Below are positions 27,001-41,000 of a stretch of DNA of 64,000 nucleotides, in pieces. The notes under the pieces were generated by a model, which was not told the origin of the DNA, searched no databases, and saw nothing but the letters and a program-made list of their open reading frames with translations. Made by a program: the position numbers and the translations under genes. The number at the start of each line of letters is the position of its first letter. Position 1 is the stretch's first letter. Origin of the DNA: Tubulanus polymorphus (Eukaryota; Nemertea; Palaeonemertea; Tubulaniformes; Tubulanidae); assembly GCF_964204645.1 (NCBI RefSeq), contig NC_134028.1:2826501-2890500 (forward strand), in the 5' to 3' direction.

Positions 27001-30000
27001 CAATCTTGTTACGCCGTAATGACTGACGAAGTCGTGTCGCGTAATCGAATTATGCGGTTAATAAAAAACGACAAAAAAGTTACGAGCGTCGCGTGGATGA
27101 ATGGTTAGCGATCGGGGCATGTGACTCCACGCCACGCGCGTAGCCGCCCAAAACTAATCAATAATTCATGTCAAATAGAATAATGAACGTCACCATCAAT
27201 AATCAAAACTGAAGAGTCGAACCGACCTCAATAATAACAACAACAAACGCTTCAACGCATCGGGTATAATGAAAAAAGGTCGCAACTTTCCCACATCTCG
27301 ACCACTTCAAACAAAAACACGAGACTCGACCCGCGACTTACACGACACACGCGTCGTGCATAGTCATCGCGGAAGTGTACAAAGTCATGACTCGTCGAGA
27401 TGATTGCGTCCTTCGTCGCGCGGACCGGAAAAAAACCACAGGTGGATCGAGACGAAGCAGATGACGCTGTATGACGACAACAATCACACCGGTTGCCGGT
27501 GAAACGTCCCTAGTAACGGAGACCCGAGTCGGTTGGACGGTCGTATATACGCGTCTCAATTCGAGCAGATGCAATGGTTAATTTGCGGATTGACCCGACC
27601 TCAATGACACGCGTTTTCATTATTATGTAAGCTCGGCTTTGTTGCGTCCCCGGCGAACGTATTAATTCCGTACAATGGACACGGAATCTTTCTCGCCGCA
27701 AAAAATCTGGCATTGTGCTCGAACGAGATTATGAAAATGCAGCCCGCCCCTCGTACGCTCGCACGACTGCCGCACAAAATAAAAAATACGACGATAAAGA
27801 TATCCGTACATCACCTGGCACGAAAAGTTGAAAAGAGCCCAAAACAAAATCTTACGCACAACGTTCGAAACAGTTTGCTTAGTCTGGTCTTAGTCTGGTT
27901 TTTCCCGATCGTAGGACAGAAGACGAACGTATGGAGCCGAAGGACGGAAAATGGGCCGATATTCGCCCCCGCCCAAAGGTAAGCAAAACTTCAGGCTTTT
28001 TTTACCTTCGGGCCGCGTCGATATGGAACGTTGTAATCTTTGAGAAAAGATGAACTGTCATGTCCGATTGTTGTTTACGGCTTTGTTGCAGACTACGAGA
28101 TAGTTATCTTTTCAGATAAAAGAACTGAAATGTTTTCACAAAAAATATTTATCATTTCGAAGGCCATTCGAAAAGAAAAAACTAAAACAACTTGTTGAAA
28201 TGTTTTTTTCAAGCGCAGCGGAAACCGCTGTTCGATGTAGTTCGGAACCGCTGCGCATAAATTCGAATGATTGCCAATGTTTGATAAACTTTTCGTTTAC
28301 ATCACGAGAATCTAATCTTGTAAACGACTTATTGTCTTGACGTGAAACATGTAATAGCGAAGTCTGTAACAAAACGCAACCTTCGGCAAAAAACAACTGC
28401 ACACATGATTCATATGTATATATTACTCCCGCTACAGTTTCCCATAAAGTCATTCGAGGCAACATCGAGGCCTGATGATTTTGTTTTATGGTATGAACCA
28501 GGTATTATCTATTAGACATTGTACTGGAGCAATATTTCATAAATCATAACTCATGTGAAGTTTGGTACAGTTTGGTACTGGGAAAGCCGGCATTGGGAAA
28601 AATACTGCAACCGTCAAGGCCATGAATGTAATGAGTGTCAAACGTATCAATCAATACAGGAGTGGATCCAAGGGGGAGGGTGCAGGGGGTACGTATACCC
28701 CCCCCTCACTAAAAATGTCAAGTTGCCGTGAAATTTTATGGGAAAATGAAATGTTTGAGCGACAAGTACACCAGTGTTATATTTCAATCACATTTGTCAC
28801 TTTCTTCGTTGAAGCAGATATCCAACATGTTTGATATTGTTGTCGCAAAGCAGCAAGTAAGCAGCACACTTAATTTTGAAAATAAACCGTCTGAACGCTT
28901 AGTATTGTACTGAAATCTGCCTGCTTGTATCTCGAGGTCACATAATCTCAAGGTCATCCATGAAAACGATGATTCTCAGAACATATTTTCTAAAGATTTG
29001 GTGAATGTAATAGGTATATTAGCTATTATATCATGGTTAACTAATGCCATGGCTAGACTAGTAGTGATTCTAATCATATCAACTCATCTGTCACTTTGCA
29101 TATCGAGGCAAATTGATATTGAAAATTTCTCTAATCGAGTTTTGCTTAGTCTACACAATCATTCAATAACATTGTAGCAGACGCTTCTGGTATCAATCAA
29201 TGAAAATGAACTTTTGCCCTCGCGCACCTAACTAATTATACAACAAGTCATACCATACCTGTAAACTGAAAGTGTTAACGCAAACTCAACTTCTCCAAAA
29301 CCTAAAATTATTCATTAGCAAGCTCTTGAACCTAAAACCGATTCCACTGTAAGATATAGTAAGAGCACGGATTGACTAACCTGCAACAACTGGTTGTTGA
29401 AACATAATATGATAAAACCTCCAAACATGAATAATATCCTTGGTCTTCTGAGTAAAATCCATTTTCAGAAAATTCTGACCGGGGATATGTCATCATAAGC
29501 ATTGTGTGGACATCTTATAGTCGAAAATGAGATAAGTTATCAGAAGGACCGATGTGGCTAGTGATTTAGGGCCGACTGGTTGGAAACTGGACGTCTTTAC
29601 GACGCGGTCAAGCTTTAATTGAGAACCGATTTTGTGCGGATACAATTTTTACAAAGAACACGACGAACAAAACACAACACGTGGCAACTAGCGTGTCGAT
29701 TTACCATTTAGTGACCGATGGTCAACTTAATGGCTATCGTTCTATTGTTCGAATGGTCAACCATATCGTTCTTTCCGCTGACCAGTGGTCAATTCCATTA
29801 ATTCACTGAGATAATGACCACCGGTCATCTCGACGCGTGCTTCGCGCGAGTTGATATAATTACTATTAATCGTCTTTATTTCGTGAACTTATCATCGCAT
29901 CTCGAGAGCTTCAGTCGCGCCGTCTCGAAAACCGAGAACCGTATCACGAAAAACATGATCCGACGACGAGTCGAGATTCTTAAAGTGTTCGGTGAATCGT

Positions 30001-33000
30001 AGCTAATCCGGCGACACTTGAAAACACGAGACGTGAATCTGATATCGAGATAAGCTACGGAAGTGTTAGAATAATTGCTGCGATTGAAATGTGTATCTCG
30101 GGGTAAACTCGCTAAATTTGTCCGGACCATGGACTCTAAAACGGATCTAGCTCGGATGCTACAGGGGAGATCAAAGGCGGCGTTTTTCGTTTCACGTCCC
30201 TACGTTTTAGAATCCATGGCCCGACCAATAATGCTCGTACGATCATGGCTTAAATAGAGATGAATTGTTCCGAGCACATTGGAATTTCGTCGTAACCGCG
30301 GAAGAAATTAGGGGACGAAAGTCTCTCTAAAACAACAAAAGCTGAACCATACAAATATCGGTGAAACAAGCGGAAATGTTTTGAATACATTTCAATGAAA
30401 TTATGAAAGAAAATGTACCAATAAAAGGAAGCAGTAATCAACGGCTTCACGCTGAATCTTGTTTAAATTTCTGAATATGATGGTTTTTTGGATTTCACAT
30501 TCAACGACCAATGCATCGATTGTCACGTGAACAGACGGCACTATTGAATGCTAAACATATGCTTGTCACTGACCAGATTGAGGGTCATTTCACGAAATCA
30601 GTATTTTACAACCAGACCAGATCCCGCTTTGATAATTTGATAATTACACACCGCGGTTCACGCGATAACACGTGAATTGTTCGAGCAGATCGTACATCAA
30701 GTCGTAGATCGGTGCTAGCCTTTTTGTCCGACTTTTAAATAATAGAAATCTGAGCGCGACGGAATGAAATGAACAGCTACTTCACAGCATCAAACTGATG
30801 ACCAATTAGATAAATAATGTCGAAGATAATATGAGAAAAAAATGAATAGAGGCCATTTCAGTAAGATTGAAATTTAAAAAATCGTTTTTCTCGTTTCACT
30901 GATAATGAAGTTCAGAAACAATCAGAATAAACTTATATCATCAGGGCTCAGTTTCACAAAAAAGTTTAACTCAAATTTTTGGTGTAATTGCCATTGGTTA
31001 CTTCATGTTTTCAATGCGGACAACAATTCAAACTTAACCATTTAGGCTAAAACTTTTTCGTGAAACTGAGCCCAGTTGTGGGTTTTTTACTCATTAACTC
31101 TGAAATACTGCAATCAATATCAATCAGTCTCTATGAGTTATTAGTGTTAACATCCCTCGTTGAAATAAGAACATTTTACTTACGCGGATAGATTCCCTGG
31201 TCGACTAACTCATTGACGGAACGTCTTAGCATCAACTTCCGTTTCAACGCTGAAATGATATAAGAAATTAACGTCAGCAACAGTTATTGAATTCAGAACA
31301 TCTCACGTATCAATCTGATGTAATAATGAATAATGCTAGAAAATGCCAGTATCTTATTCTAATGAGGAATTACCTTTCCCGGCGTAGCCTATGTCAACCA
31401 GGCTTACATTGAACAATTCCACCATTAAAGCAGGCATTATTATCCACTCAACGTTTCTTATACGAATACATATTATGAATCCGATATACTGAAGTGAACG
31501 TACTTAAATGCTACGGATGTGAAAACATAAATTTCAAACATTCGATTTCGTCAGTAAATATCGATAATATCCGGATAGGTTTTGATTTTCTGCTGGTATT
31601 GCCGGGCACTTCCTCTTACTAATTAGTCCATAGTTTTTGACTCTGTATGGTATGTATCGATGAAAATTATATCTAATGCGGTATTTGAAAAAAAAATACG
31701 ATATTTTCACTTGTGTTCTATCGCACGCGCTGGACGTTGTGCTTTCTATGTCAGAGTTCACTATTTCTGTAAGTCCTTATGATTATAACACTCTAGCGAA
31801 GAATGCTGATTTATTATGACTTAATACAGATGTGACAACGTAGAACAAACAATCCAGAAATAGCAGGCATCCGAATCCAATAATTCCAATATATTCTCTA
31901 TGACAGTATGGCCTATGGCCTCACTTGCGTTTATTTCAAAAATGACATTTATCGGTTGGAACATGACTTTCTGAAAACTGAATGAAATGCAATGTATATG
32001 CTAGACTATACGTATAGACAATGCCTGCGAACTTCTGTCATATCCAACAAGGTCGTGTGTATATCTCACAGATAAAAACAGTTAAATATAAGCCCTAATC
32101 ATATTTGGACTACGAGACAAAAACCAATACAGTCACTCAGGTCATGAACGGACTATAGTTTTCATATATAAACGATAATGTCAAATAGGAAGTGTATTGT
32201 TAATATCCTTGAACCAGATCAAGTTGAAATTATAACGGGTTCGAAAACAAGATTAAATTCACAGATTTTAGATATTAAGATTTAGGTTTACTTGAAATTC
32301 ACACGATCAAAAAATCCCATCCATTCCCCTATTCATATTATAAATATCGTAGAGGCAACAGCTTCAAAACCCAGAACAATCGAACCTAGCATTTTGATTA
32401 ATCATGATGTTTGTGATTGCAAGTGGAATCGTCGTCATTCTAACCTTTATTTTTTGGACGGAACATAATTGAATAGAATGGTCGCATTATCTATGAGAAA
32501 TACTTAAAACGCGCGGACGGTAAATTTGAGCAGCTGGTATCGCGTAATTCTAATGACTGATATTTCTAGAGAGCTTTGTGACCACCCGGTGAAAAAAAAA
32601 CCATTATGATTTTTTCGCCGTATCGGTGGCCGACCGCCGAAACATATGTTACATGTTTGCGATCGTATGCTCGAACTCGAACCTCCTCCCGGGGTCTGTC
32701 ATCGTATAACGACTGAGAGTCGAGAAATCATCTCAACAGATGAAATACGATCAACAGGTTCGCGCGGTTCCCGCTTGGGGGCCGTTTACGCTCAGGTGTA
32801 TTCGCATTGTTAAACGTTATAGCCGGTAAAATAGCTGATTAAATCGCGTAGAAATTGGCCGGGTCGTTAAATTGAACCGCGCAGCCGGCCTGACCCAGCA
32901 GGTGATCCGGCCCGGGCTCCGACGAGATGAAACTTTTTGGTTCACCACTTCGTACGAGTAAACAACGGGCAATAATCGCGGCTTCCCGCAACGCACAATA

Positions 33001-36000
33001 GAACCGCAACCCGGGTTCACTAGCGCGCGCTGCCGTGATCAAACCCTTCAGGTCATTGTCGTAATAAGATGATGCTTAATTAAACTCGAACACTGTTGCA
33101 TCTTTTCTCTACGGAAAAAAAAACGTTCTTTCTTTCGAGTACGCGCGCTTTATCATGTAAGGTTACGTATAATAGAAATCGTAGCCGAAAGCGTAAACTT
33201 TTTTTTCTCAAAAAAATCTTTTCACGAAAGAATCGCGCGTTTGACAATAGCAACAAAGCCGTTCTAAGAGCGGGGCCGGGTTATTTTCATTTAAGATACG
33301 CCAGTAAGCCGACTGGCGCATTGAGATTTGCTAAAACTCCTCGACAACAAACTTGTGAACTGTAAAATTAAAAACCATAACACTCAAAATAACGGCTTAA
33401 ATGACCGCGAGACATTCATCTCGAGCTCATTGAAACTATTCACAGAAAATTCACACAAAAAAAACAATCGAAAATCTAAAATTTTTAACTGTTAGGAACA
33501 CATTTTTAAACGCAAATATTAGAATAAAGTCTTCATGAATAAAGTCTTCATGTTGCCTCATAACGTCACCTTAATAAACATTCTTATGACAATACATTAT
33601 CTTGAAGAAATCATTGTTATAAGTTTTGAAAGTCGACAGTTTTTTGTTTTGACTCGAGCTAAAAAATGGAAATTAGGAACCTCTTTTGGTGACAAATATT
33701 TGAGGCGACATTACAACTCATTCGTAAATAGCTGAAAGCAAACCTGAAACCTGCGATGACAGCATCGGTTTACAATGAATATCAACACTCTGCTTCATTC
33801 CTGAATAATTTCAAATCAACAAAAAATACATCGTAAATAAACTTATGATCAGAAATGAACAATGTTAAGGAATACAGAACGCAGTCTGTTCCTAGATTCT
33901 ACAAGTTGAATATGTAAGATATGGCATTTCATAGCATTATTCATTTAATATCTGTATAAAATTTGAATTTCAATCTTCCGAGGATCAAACCTCTAAAAGA
34001 TCTACAAAAAGAAGCTAAATTATGACGCCGGATATGTAATGTGCTGCCCTCTTTTGGTCGAAGCCAGGACTGATTTCGGTAAATAATAATATAATGTGCA
34101 AATACCATTTAAATCAATGGTCAAAACGTGCGGCTGTTTGTAAGGTTTGGTGGTGAATGTTTCCATGCATAGATTATCTGATTTGGTTTCTGGAGTAGTT
34201 ATAGAAGGGAAGGGAACATCCCGACACCACGTTTACCAAATAAACATCAATTTCAGATCAGAGGGGAGGGAGTTCTTACACCATCAGACCACGGTTAGTT
34301 ATGAAGTGACCACCGGACATCATTTGACCACGGCTGGGTAAAATGATACACCGTATGGATAGAAGTGGAAAGCAACTCTAGCAGAATAGACAATAGACCC
34401 ATCATAATGCTACTGATACCTGTGCACCTTTAAAAGGTTACCGCAATCCCCCGAGATATCAGTATCATTATTTCTAAAATATTTCATATATTCTAGTGAA
34501 TTTCTTAGTTTGGTGCGTGTAGGAAAATGGATATTTATGAAAAAAGGTTGAATTTTGATAATTTTATTATCATCATACTAGAAAAATGACTATGGGTTGA
34601 TGATTATGGGGGATTAGTACCTATTTGATTAATATTCACAGGGCATATATGTTATATAGAATTTCATATAGTTACCTTCAGCCGATTGAGTATTCCTTAA
34701 ATAAACATAAAAACAAACAAGAAACGTCATGCAAAATCCAGTACAAAAAAAAATCAAAATGGCCGTGCTTTAAAAAGTGGATGCTGAAAGATTACTGATA
34801 AAACTAATTCAAATATCGGGATTTACGGCAACGAAAATATCTTAAATCCTTTGATCGAAAGAGGTTGGCAAATGATTTTATTAGCGCAGACCTTAGATTT
34901 ATGAAGCAAAGCAAAGAATTTGAATATCAAGCTTCGATTTTAGAAATCTAAAAACTGCAGATGACACGGGCGGGATTTTCAAAACACTTATTTAATTCCG
35001 CCAAAATTTTAACGAAGCGTGAATTTTACTGGTCGGATAGCGAAATATTTGTGAATGAGGAAAAACATTATGTTGGGGTAAGACTAGTAATTCTAACATA
35101 TGTTCGTTAGTAGCTATACTTTTCTCATTATTGAAAGTTAACCCTAAGCACCTGTAACAAGGAAATTGGTGCTGCACGTACGGTTTATCAGAGGTTCACG
35201 TTCAAGTGTACCGTATAGAGATATGGCTTGATAATATACAACATAGCGAGGTCTTAAAAATACCGGAAACGTGGGAATGTTTGATTTTCTGGGCTTGATT
35301 TTCTACCCAAAAATCAAATTCATCCTCGTATTTACAATATTCATCATTCATATACTGTATCACGTTATTTAAAAGAATTTTTTTGAATTCGTTTCGAATA
35401 TTTCGCATAATATTATCCGCTGATTTTTTTTCTGATCGGCATTTCAAACGACTTAATTCAACACCGCATATGTAACTGATATTGCCGCGTAAATGTTGGC
35501 TAAATACAGGGCTGAAAATTTGATTCAACCTTGAAGTAAACTGAATTCAAGATTGATTAAACAAACTAATTTCCAGACCCGCGGTAGTTTAAGCGATGTC
35601 TACATTCCTCTCACTAATTAAAACGGTTAGCAATCTTATATTAATGAATATTTATTTAGATGCTGAACAAACATCGAGTCTCAGCAGTGAAACACTGAAT
35701 ACTACCGACGGTTTGATTCGTGAAGCAAGTCAGTTTCATCACGATAGGTAGAACACAATATCCGTGTTGACGCGATGAGGAGAGAATCCCACAATGATAA
35801 TAAAAAGTCCGAAAATGAAACTTCGAGATAGTAGTTTATTTCAACGTTGCGACTATATCCTAATAGTCATCTTCAGGAATAACGTTGAAATAAACTACTA
35901 TCTCGAAGTTTCATTTTCGGACTTTTTATTATCATTGTGGGATTCTCTCCTCAAGTCAGTTTCAGTATGAGCAACTCACGAGTGATATTATCGAAAACTT

Positions 36001-37964
36001 TATTTCAATGAGACAGAAGCGACGAGACATTGGCCAGTATTCAAACGATATAGAATGTGTCTAAAGCTACTAGTCGCTGGTGGCGCTGGTTAAAACCATG
36101 CATAATTCATAGAAAAACTAAGCATTTTCTAACTAAACACACGTGATATTTTGAGAGGGATATAAGAGACCAACGGCGTGAATCATCGCATGCGACCGGA
36201 CACTGCTCAATCACACTTACATTCTTTGTTTATATCCATGGATGTTTGAAGAGACATTTCTTCAAGTTTCGGGCTCGTAGGTGTGGTGGCGCCACTGGTT
36301 TTCGGGGTGGAAGGCTCGGACGACGATGATGGCGATGATGTAGCTTTATCTTTTTGTTCTTGAGCTTTCCTCTCTTCCATCATTTGACAATCTCGACAGT
36401 AAAACTTATGAATGATATTGATGGTATCGTTGTTTAGTTTACCGGCTGCCGTACCATGCACGCCGGCGAGCCAGTTATTTGTATTGTTCTGTGTGTCTGA
36501 AATGATAGATTACAAAAGAAAATCATAAAAACTCATACGTCTCATACATCTAAATATCTTCATCTTGTGTTACACGACTGCGAAAGTCTTTATGTAACAA
36601 AAAAAGTCAAAAATGAGGTCTACTGGCAAATTTGTTCCCTTAATTATTAAGGCAAAGCTCGCTTCATTTCTCATTCAATATTACTCCCTCTTATCGCGGT
36701 ATTTTGCAAAGAAGTTCGAGATTTCTCTGAACTTTCTTTTCTAATGTCGATTTCTAGTATTTCGATACGAGAGCGATGAACCGCGCTGACAGCAACGCCA
36801 GCTGTCAATCACTAATCATATTTCCAACGTTCATAACAGCAAAATCATTCATCATTACATCTATAATAGTTTCTCCACTTAACAAATGATAACGCGGCAA
36901 AACGCTCATCTATATTGACCTTTTTACATCGTGCCCCGTTAGTACTGGAAGTTGGTACCGAGTTGGAGAGAATGATGAAAGCGCAAGAAGGGGTGAAATT
37001 GGGAACACCTGATCGAAGAGGCAGGTGGCTGGTGCGCCATCGTTAACCTTGACTCTCAGTCAAACATGAAAATACATACATTTACTCACGGAAACAGGCT
37101 TCACCTAAAATTTACCCGACGAAAAAAGAGCGATTTTCCAGGAATTTACTGACAGGTTTTTGCCCGCTGTTCGAACATAAGCATTCATCTTTTTGCGAAA
37201 ACCTCAACAAAGTGTTATTTCACAGCGGGTAAAACCATTGAAATATTACGCTTAGATCAACTGTAAACTACGATACACTACAATAGGTGAAAAGTAAAAT
37301 CTTTAAAGAATAACCGTCTATTTTGCTAAGGCTATGAGCCGCGGTCAGTTCCTCATTCATATTCCAACATATGACCGACTGGTCCTCATTTCAGTGTTTT
37401 CAATATGCTGAAATCTAAAGAGGCTTTTTCATGACATAAAATCGCGGGTACTGAAGTAGCAAGACTTTTGCTCCACTAGAAAATACAGTTTAATGCTTAA
37501 TTCTGGTTTTTCACATTAGCTCGATATATTTCAAAGCAATCATCAGCATTGATAGAATATCGACATTCACTTTGATAGGGGCAGCAAATATCTTATAAGG
37601 GGTGGCTGATCATCAGAGGGGTGGATGTAAAAATGAAAGCGGTGGCCAAACCTCTAAAACCTGTTACAGAAAACGCTGCATTTGAATGGTGGTAGAACTC
37701 GAGTAAGTTAGACCAGTTCATATCCAAGAGCTTGTTCTATACTATACTGCCTACGAGTTGGAAGATCTTTTTACCATTCCCACTTTGGATGTTTTAGCTG
37801 AAAGCGAAAGTCAGTTTATGTCAAAACTACTAAATAAAGAAATGATTAATGGCCGACAGCGTGTGACGTGAGTCAAACGGTAGACATTCCCCTCGTAGAG
37901 AGAGAGAGAGGGGGGGGAGAGAGAGAGAGAGAGAGAGAGAGGGGGAGAGAGAGAGAGAGAGAGG

Positions 37965-38030
<66 letters not shown>

Positions 38031-41000
38031 AAGAGATAGGGTGTTTTTTTAAACAACATATTCTGACGTCATTGAAACGCGGCAGTAAGCCGTGGTGAAT
38101 ATACGCTTCATCGATCAGATAATATATAGTCTATTGATCGCGGTGTAGTAACATCATCATCGATTGAATGTACACCAGACAGGAATGCCATAAAATATAC
38201 TATTACAGTCTAACTGATTAACTTTCCTAACACTTCCGACTGCTTACATATCATAACTTCATTATCTTCAGTTTTATGACTCGAGGCTAGAATTTTAAAG
38301 TCAATACTAAGTCACGAAGAAGAGTCAAGAACTCATTATTGTCCGCTTCAATGGATGAAGGAATCTAGAGTTTAAGTTCTGAGCGGCCAGTCTCTCAATA
38401 ACTGGTGGATAGTTAAAATAGTGACCATTAAAAGTCCTTTGTTACTATGGTATTCATCCGTTGGTTATCTTTAACCAACTTTTGAACAACTGGCTCCAGT
38501 ATTTAAAAAGCATTTAATTCCTGCCCATCACAAGTCTATTTACCCTGCTCTAAGGAGGTCGAAGGTCGACTGTGACATCATTGTCAGTCGCGATGAACTT
38601 CTCAACTTCTCAATTTCGTCAGTTGCAAGACCACATAGGTCAGTTGCAACTGGGAGAGATGCGATCAGTCACGTCGCGTTACAGGAATTAGAATATGTGT
38701 GACTTGTTGCGACTGGCATCGCTGGCAGTCTCCATGACATGTAGATCGATAGGTATGCAACACAATCTGGCAGTCGCAGATAAACGTAACGCAAAAAGTC
38801 CCTGGTAGTCGCAAGGCCGGAGCTGCTTTTTGACCATTCTCTACATTGCTTTTTGATCCGCCTTTGTAGATTCTAGGTAAATGAATTTTCACATTGTCGG
38901 GTCAAAAAATGTTGCTAGCGTATGATTCTGAATTGCATTCATTCCTCAGTATTGGTGAAAGTAAGAATTCCCGTGAAGCCAAACACAATAGTAACATTCC
39001 AATTGTTCGAGATTTCAATCTGATTCACAAGTTTCATGAAATCATTTCAGTGCAAGTAATGTTGATGATGATACCGGAGTTGGGATAATCAGCTGCAAAC
39101 CATCAGCGATTGAAATCTATTGTAATCTTTCGAACAGAACATTTCACCAAGGCTACCAAAACAACGATTAGATCGTTCCAGTTACCGGGTATTACCCACT
39201 TATCAACACCATAGATGATTCCAGAGATTTAGAAATTCTAATAGTTTAACTGTAGTCAAATTCTAACCCGTTGCATCTGTAATCTGAACCAGAAAATCAG
39301 ACCTTCAATTGACACAATTTTCAAATAGACACCATATCAAACGATAATAAGACTACCATACTATACAGAAAACTACTACATTCATTATAAGCTTACTAGA
39401 AAGTAAATATCCATCAAATTGGGAGTAAGGCCACACGCAAGGTTGTAGAATCCTCTCGTATTGAGATAGGTATCCATATGCCATGATGTTGAAGTGAGAA
39501 ATTAACACCACTTCATTAATTAGCACCAAAACAAGTCGCTAATTTCTCGGGAAATCCTTCTACCAGTCTACCAGCCGATCAAATACATAGTATATACGCT
39601 TAATATATTTTTGGGGATGAATTGGACATTGACGACTAGTGCCGATCACAGCTGATCAGCAAATCAGCGTTGAAAAAAGTTCATGACATTTTTATACACG
39701 GCTTCATTGACTAAACAATAGCGCGACCCACGTGCCCAATTCTGGTGAATGTGGCGACCTACCCCGTTCTGATGAACGCGGCTTACCGCGGTTAAAACCA
39801 CGGCGATCAAGGCCTTCTTTATTTTTCAATCATCAATTGACCGGCTTAAGAGTATCGGGCACGCGGGCGCAGAATCGAATCTCGTTGAGACGCCTTCTAT
39901 TCACTGAACAATAATCCCTCTATCACGAATCATGTAAAATCAAATCTCGTTTTAGAGAATAAAGTCAAATTTTAATTATAGCTGTTAAACCAAACGTGCA
40001 TCGCCATTTAACGCATTGATTCCCCGTAAACCATATGAAACATTGAAATAAGTTCATCTGCGTATTAAAGTTAGATTTCTTAACATTGAAAATACACAAA
40101 TTTTAGAGAGAACTCATCAGAGACAATGATTCTTACATCTATAAAGATCCATAGAGTTTTCTTAAACCGTATGAAATATGTTAAGATTAAAAAGAAGTGC
40201 AGGAAAATATTTGCAAGAGAATCTGTTGAAAATCTTTAGAAAGGAATCCAATCTATTCAGCTGTCTTACCTGTTACTGACTATAGACTCAAAATAACAGT
40301 TCATTTTCGATTATCTTTAACTCCTCAAGCCAAATTGAATTCACAACACTTAAAAGTTGTAGTCCGCGCAATTTCACCATCTCAGAATATTTGAATATAT
40401 TTTTAAAGTACACGTAGCACCAAGCGATAAAAACCTAATCGTTGTCTGCGTTGAAATATCAATACGTGCTCCGGAAAGAAAATAGCCACGAATTTCTCGG
40501 TAAAAGCAAAGGAAAACAATAAGAACCAAGCGAAAACATAGAGCAGGTACAACTCAACTAAGACAAGTTGAAAACTGGGGAATTCTTTGAAGATTACACC
40601 GAGAATCTTAAGGGTTTATCAATCATCATCTAACAGTGTGTCTAAGATTGGTCTATACAGTCTTATTTAAGGCAAAAACCTTGTGACAGAATCTTCATTT
40701 TCAAAAAAAATTTGATACTAAAGCCTATCATAAAAGCAATCTAATAGTGCAACTCTCATAATGCGAACAACACGGTAAAAACTGTGCAAGCGGGAAGTGT
40801 AAAAAGTCAAGGTTTTCCTAATCTTGAAGCCGTCCACAAACAACAGCACACATTGTTCTCAATAAATCCAGTTTAATTCGTTCAGTTATGAAAAGATTTT
40901 CTTCCGGTTTCGTAAACAAGCTCTAAAAAAATTAACAAAGGCCGCGTTTTCTTAACATCAGGAATTTTCATTCACGTGACTAGAAAATTTCGAGGCACTT

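Larger units (their letters stand above)
21329..31183 (-). other. MRTF intron 3
   Basis: About 9.9 kb. It includes the alternative exon candidate (22362-22602), an unidentified divergent ORF pair (22928-23371 and 23478-23876), CpG-rich patches (25385-26060 and 27000-27800), a three-palindrome cluster (29712-29827), a short inverted repeat (30124-30222) and a MITE (30944-31073). Elsewhere I see nothing. Confidence 0.7.
31250..36220 (-). other. MRTF intron 2
   Basis: About 5 kb. It holds a CpG-rich patch (32595-33070), a 7-bp-stem hairpin at 33299-33318, and the long perfect inverted repeat at 35776-35953. No supported gene. Confidence 0.6.

Noticed and set aside
27084-27150. tRNA-like string (GGATGAATGGTTAGCGATC...)
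   Set aside because: It has an A-box-like start but no B box GGTTCRANNCC and no cloverleaf.
35202-35528. A 108-codon minus-strand ORF rich in Lys/Glu, considered as an MRTF alternative exon
   Set aside because: It starts at a TTG, has no donor in the needed phase that I can see, and resembles nothing known.
37811-38098. ORFs rich in Ser-Leu or Arg-Glu
   Set aside because: Translation of the (GA)n tract in both strands.
38560-38850. Possible relative of the Harbinger MITE because of repeated CAGTTGCAA and GCGACTGG motifs
   Set aside because: No matching terminal inverted repeats or TTA duplication; similarity is limited to short words.
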